Assembly: GCA_964485455.1 (NCBI GenBank)
Contig: CAZAJU010000130.1
Location: 1-5,038, forward strand
DNA: 5,038 nt
Direction of reading: 5' to 3'
DNA from: Tissierella_B sp964485455
GTDB lineage: Bacteria > Bacillota > Clostridia > Tissierellales > Tissierellaceae
Made by a program: the position numbers and the translations under genes. Of the stretch, positions 5,031 to 5,038 are shown one piece after another. Every line of letters starts with the position of its first letter. Position 1 is the first letter of the stretch. The notes beneath the pieces were generated by a model. The model saw only the letters and a program-made list of their open reading frames with translations. It was not told the origin of the DNA and searched no databases.

Positions 5031-5038
5031 CCAAAAGT

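Noticed and set aside
1..5038. A novel or accessory system embedded in the cluster.
   Set aside because: Almost every base belongs to a recognised ribosomal protein gene in the standard order, and the longest gap is 35 bases, leaving no room for one.

Overview
The window is an unbroken stretch of the bacterial S10-spc ribosomal protein gene cluster, with every gene on the minus strand and transcription running from right to left. In that direction the order is rpsS (S19), rplV (L22), rpsC (S3), rplP (L16), rpmC (L29), rpsQ (S17), rplN (L14), rplX (L24), rplE (L5), rpsN (S14), rpsH (S8), rplF (L6) and the first 80 codons of rplR (L18), which runs off the left edge. This is the canonical order; nothing is inserted, missing or rearranged. 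In a typical genome rplB (L2) would lie beyond the right edge and rpsE (S5) beyond the rest of rplR.

The likely host is a low-GC Gram-positive, most probably a member of the Clostridia or Tissierellia. The DNA is AT-rich. Nearly every gene has a strong AGGAGG-type Shine-Dalgarno sequence. S14 is the short 61-residue zinc-binding form, and the proteins resemble clostridial and Bacillus versions more than proteobacterial ones. Genus cannot be assigned from this sequence alone.

Layout: gaps between genes are 6 to 35 bases, and rplP and rpmC overlap by 11 bases, so there is no stretch without a gene. I see no internal promoter, terminator, RNA gene, mobile element, large repeat or CRISPR array. 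The gaps hold little beyond ribosome binding sites, so the cluster is probably read as one long transcript with translational coupling. S19, S3, S17, S14 and S8 belong to the 30S subunit. L22, L16, L29, L14, L24, L5, L6 and L18 belong to the 50S subunit. Together they supply 5S RNA binders (L5, L18), tunnel-exit proteins (L22, L24, L29) and parts of the 30S head.

I found no undescribed system here. The points worth a second look are fine-scale: the dual-coded rplP/rpmC junction, an rpsQ ribosome binding site inside the end of rpmC, a high share of TAG stops (7 of 12, no TGA), three non-ATG starts, and an L24 with an incomplete four-cysteine zinc site.
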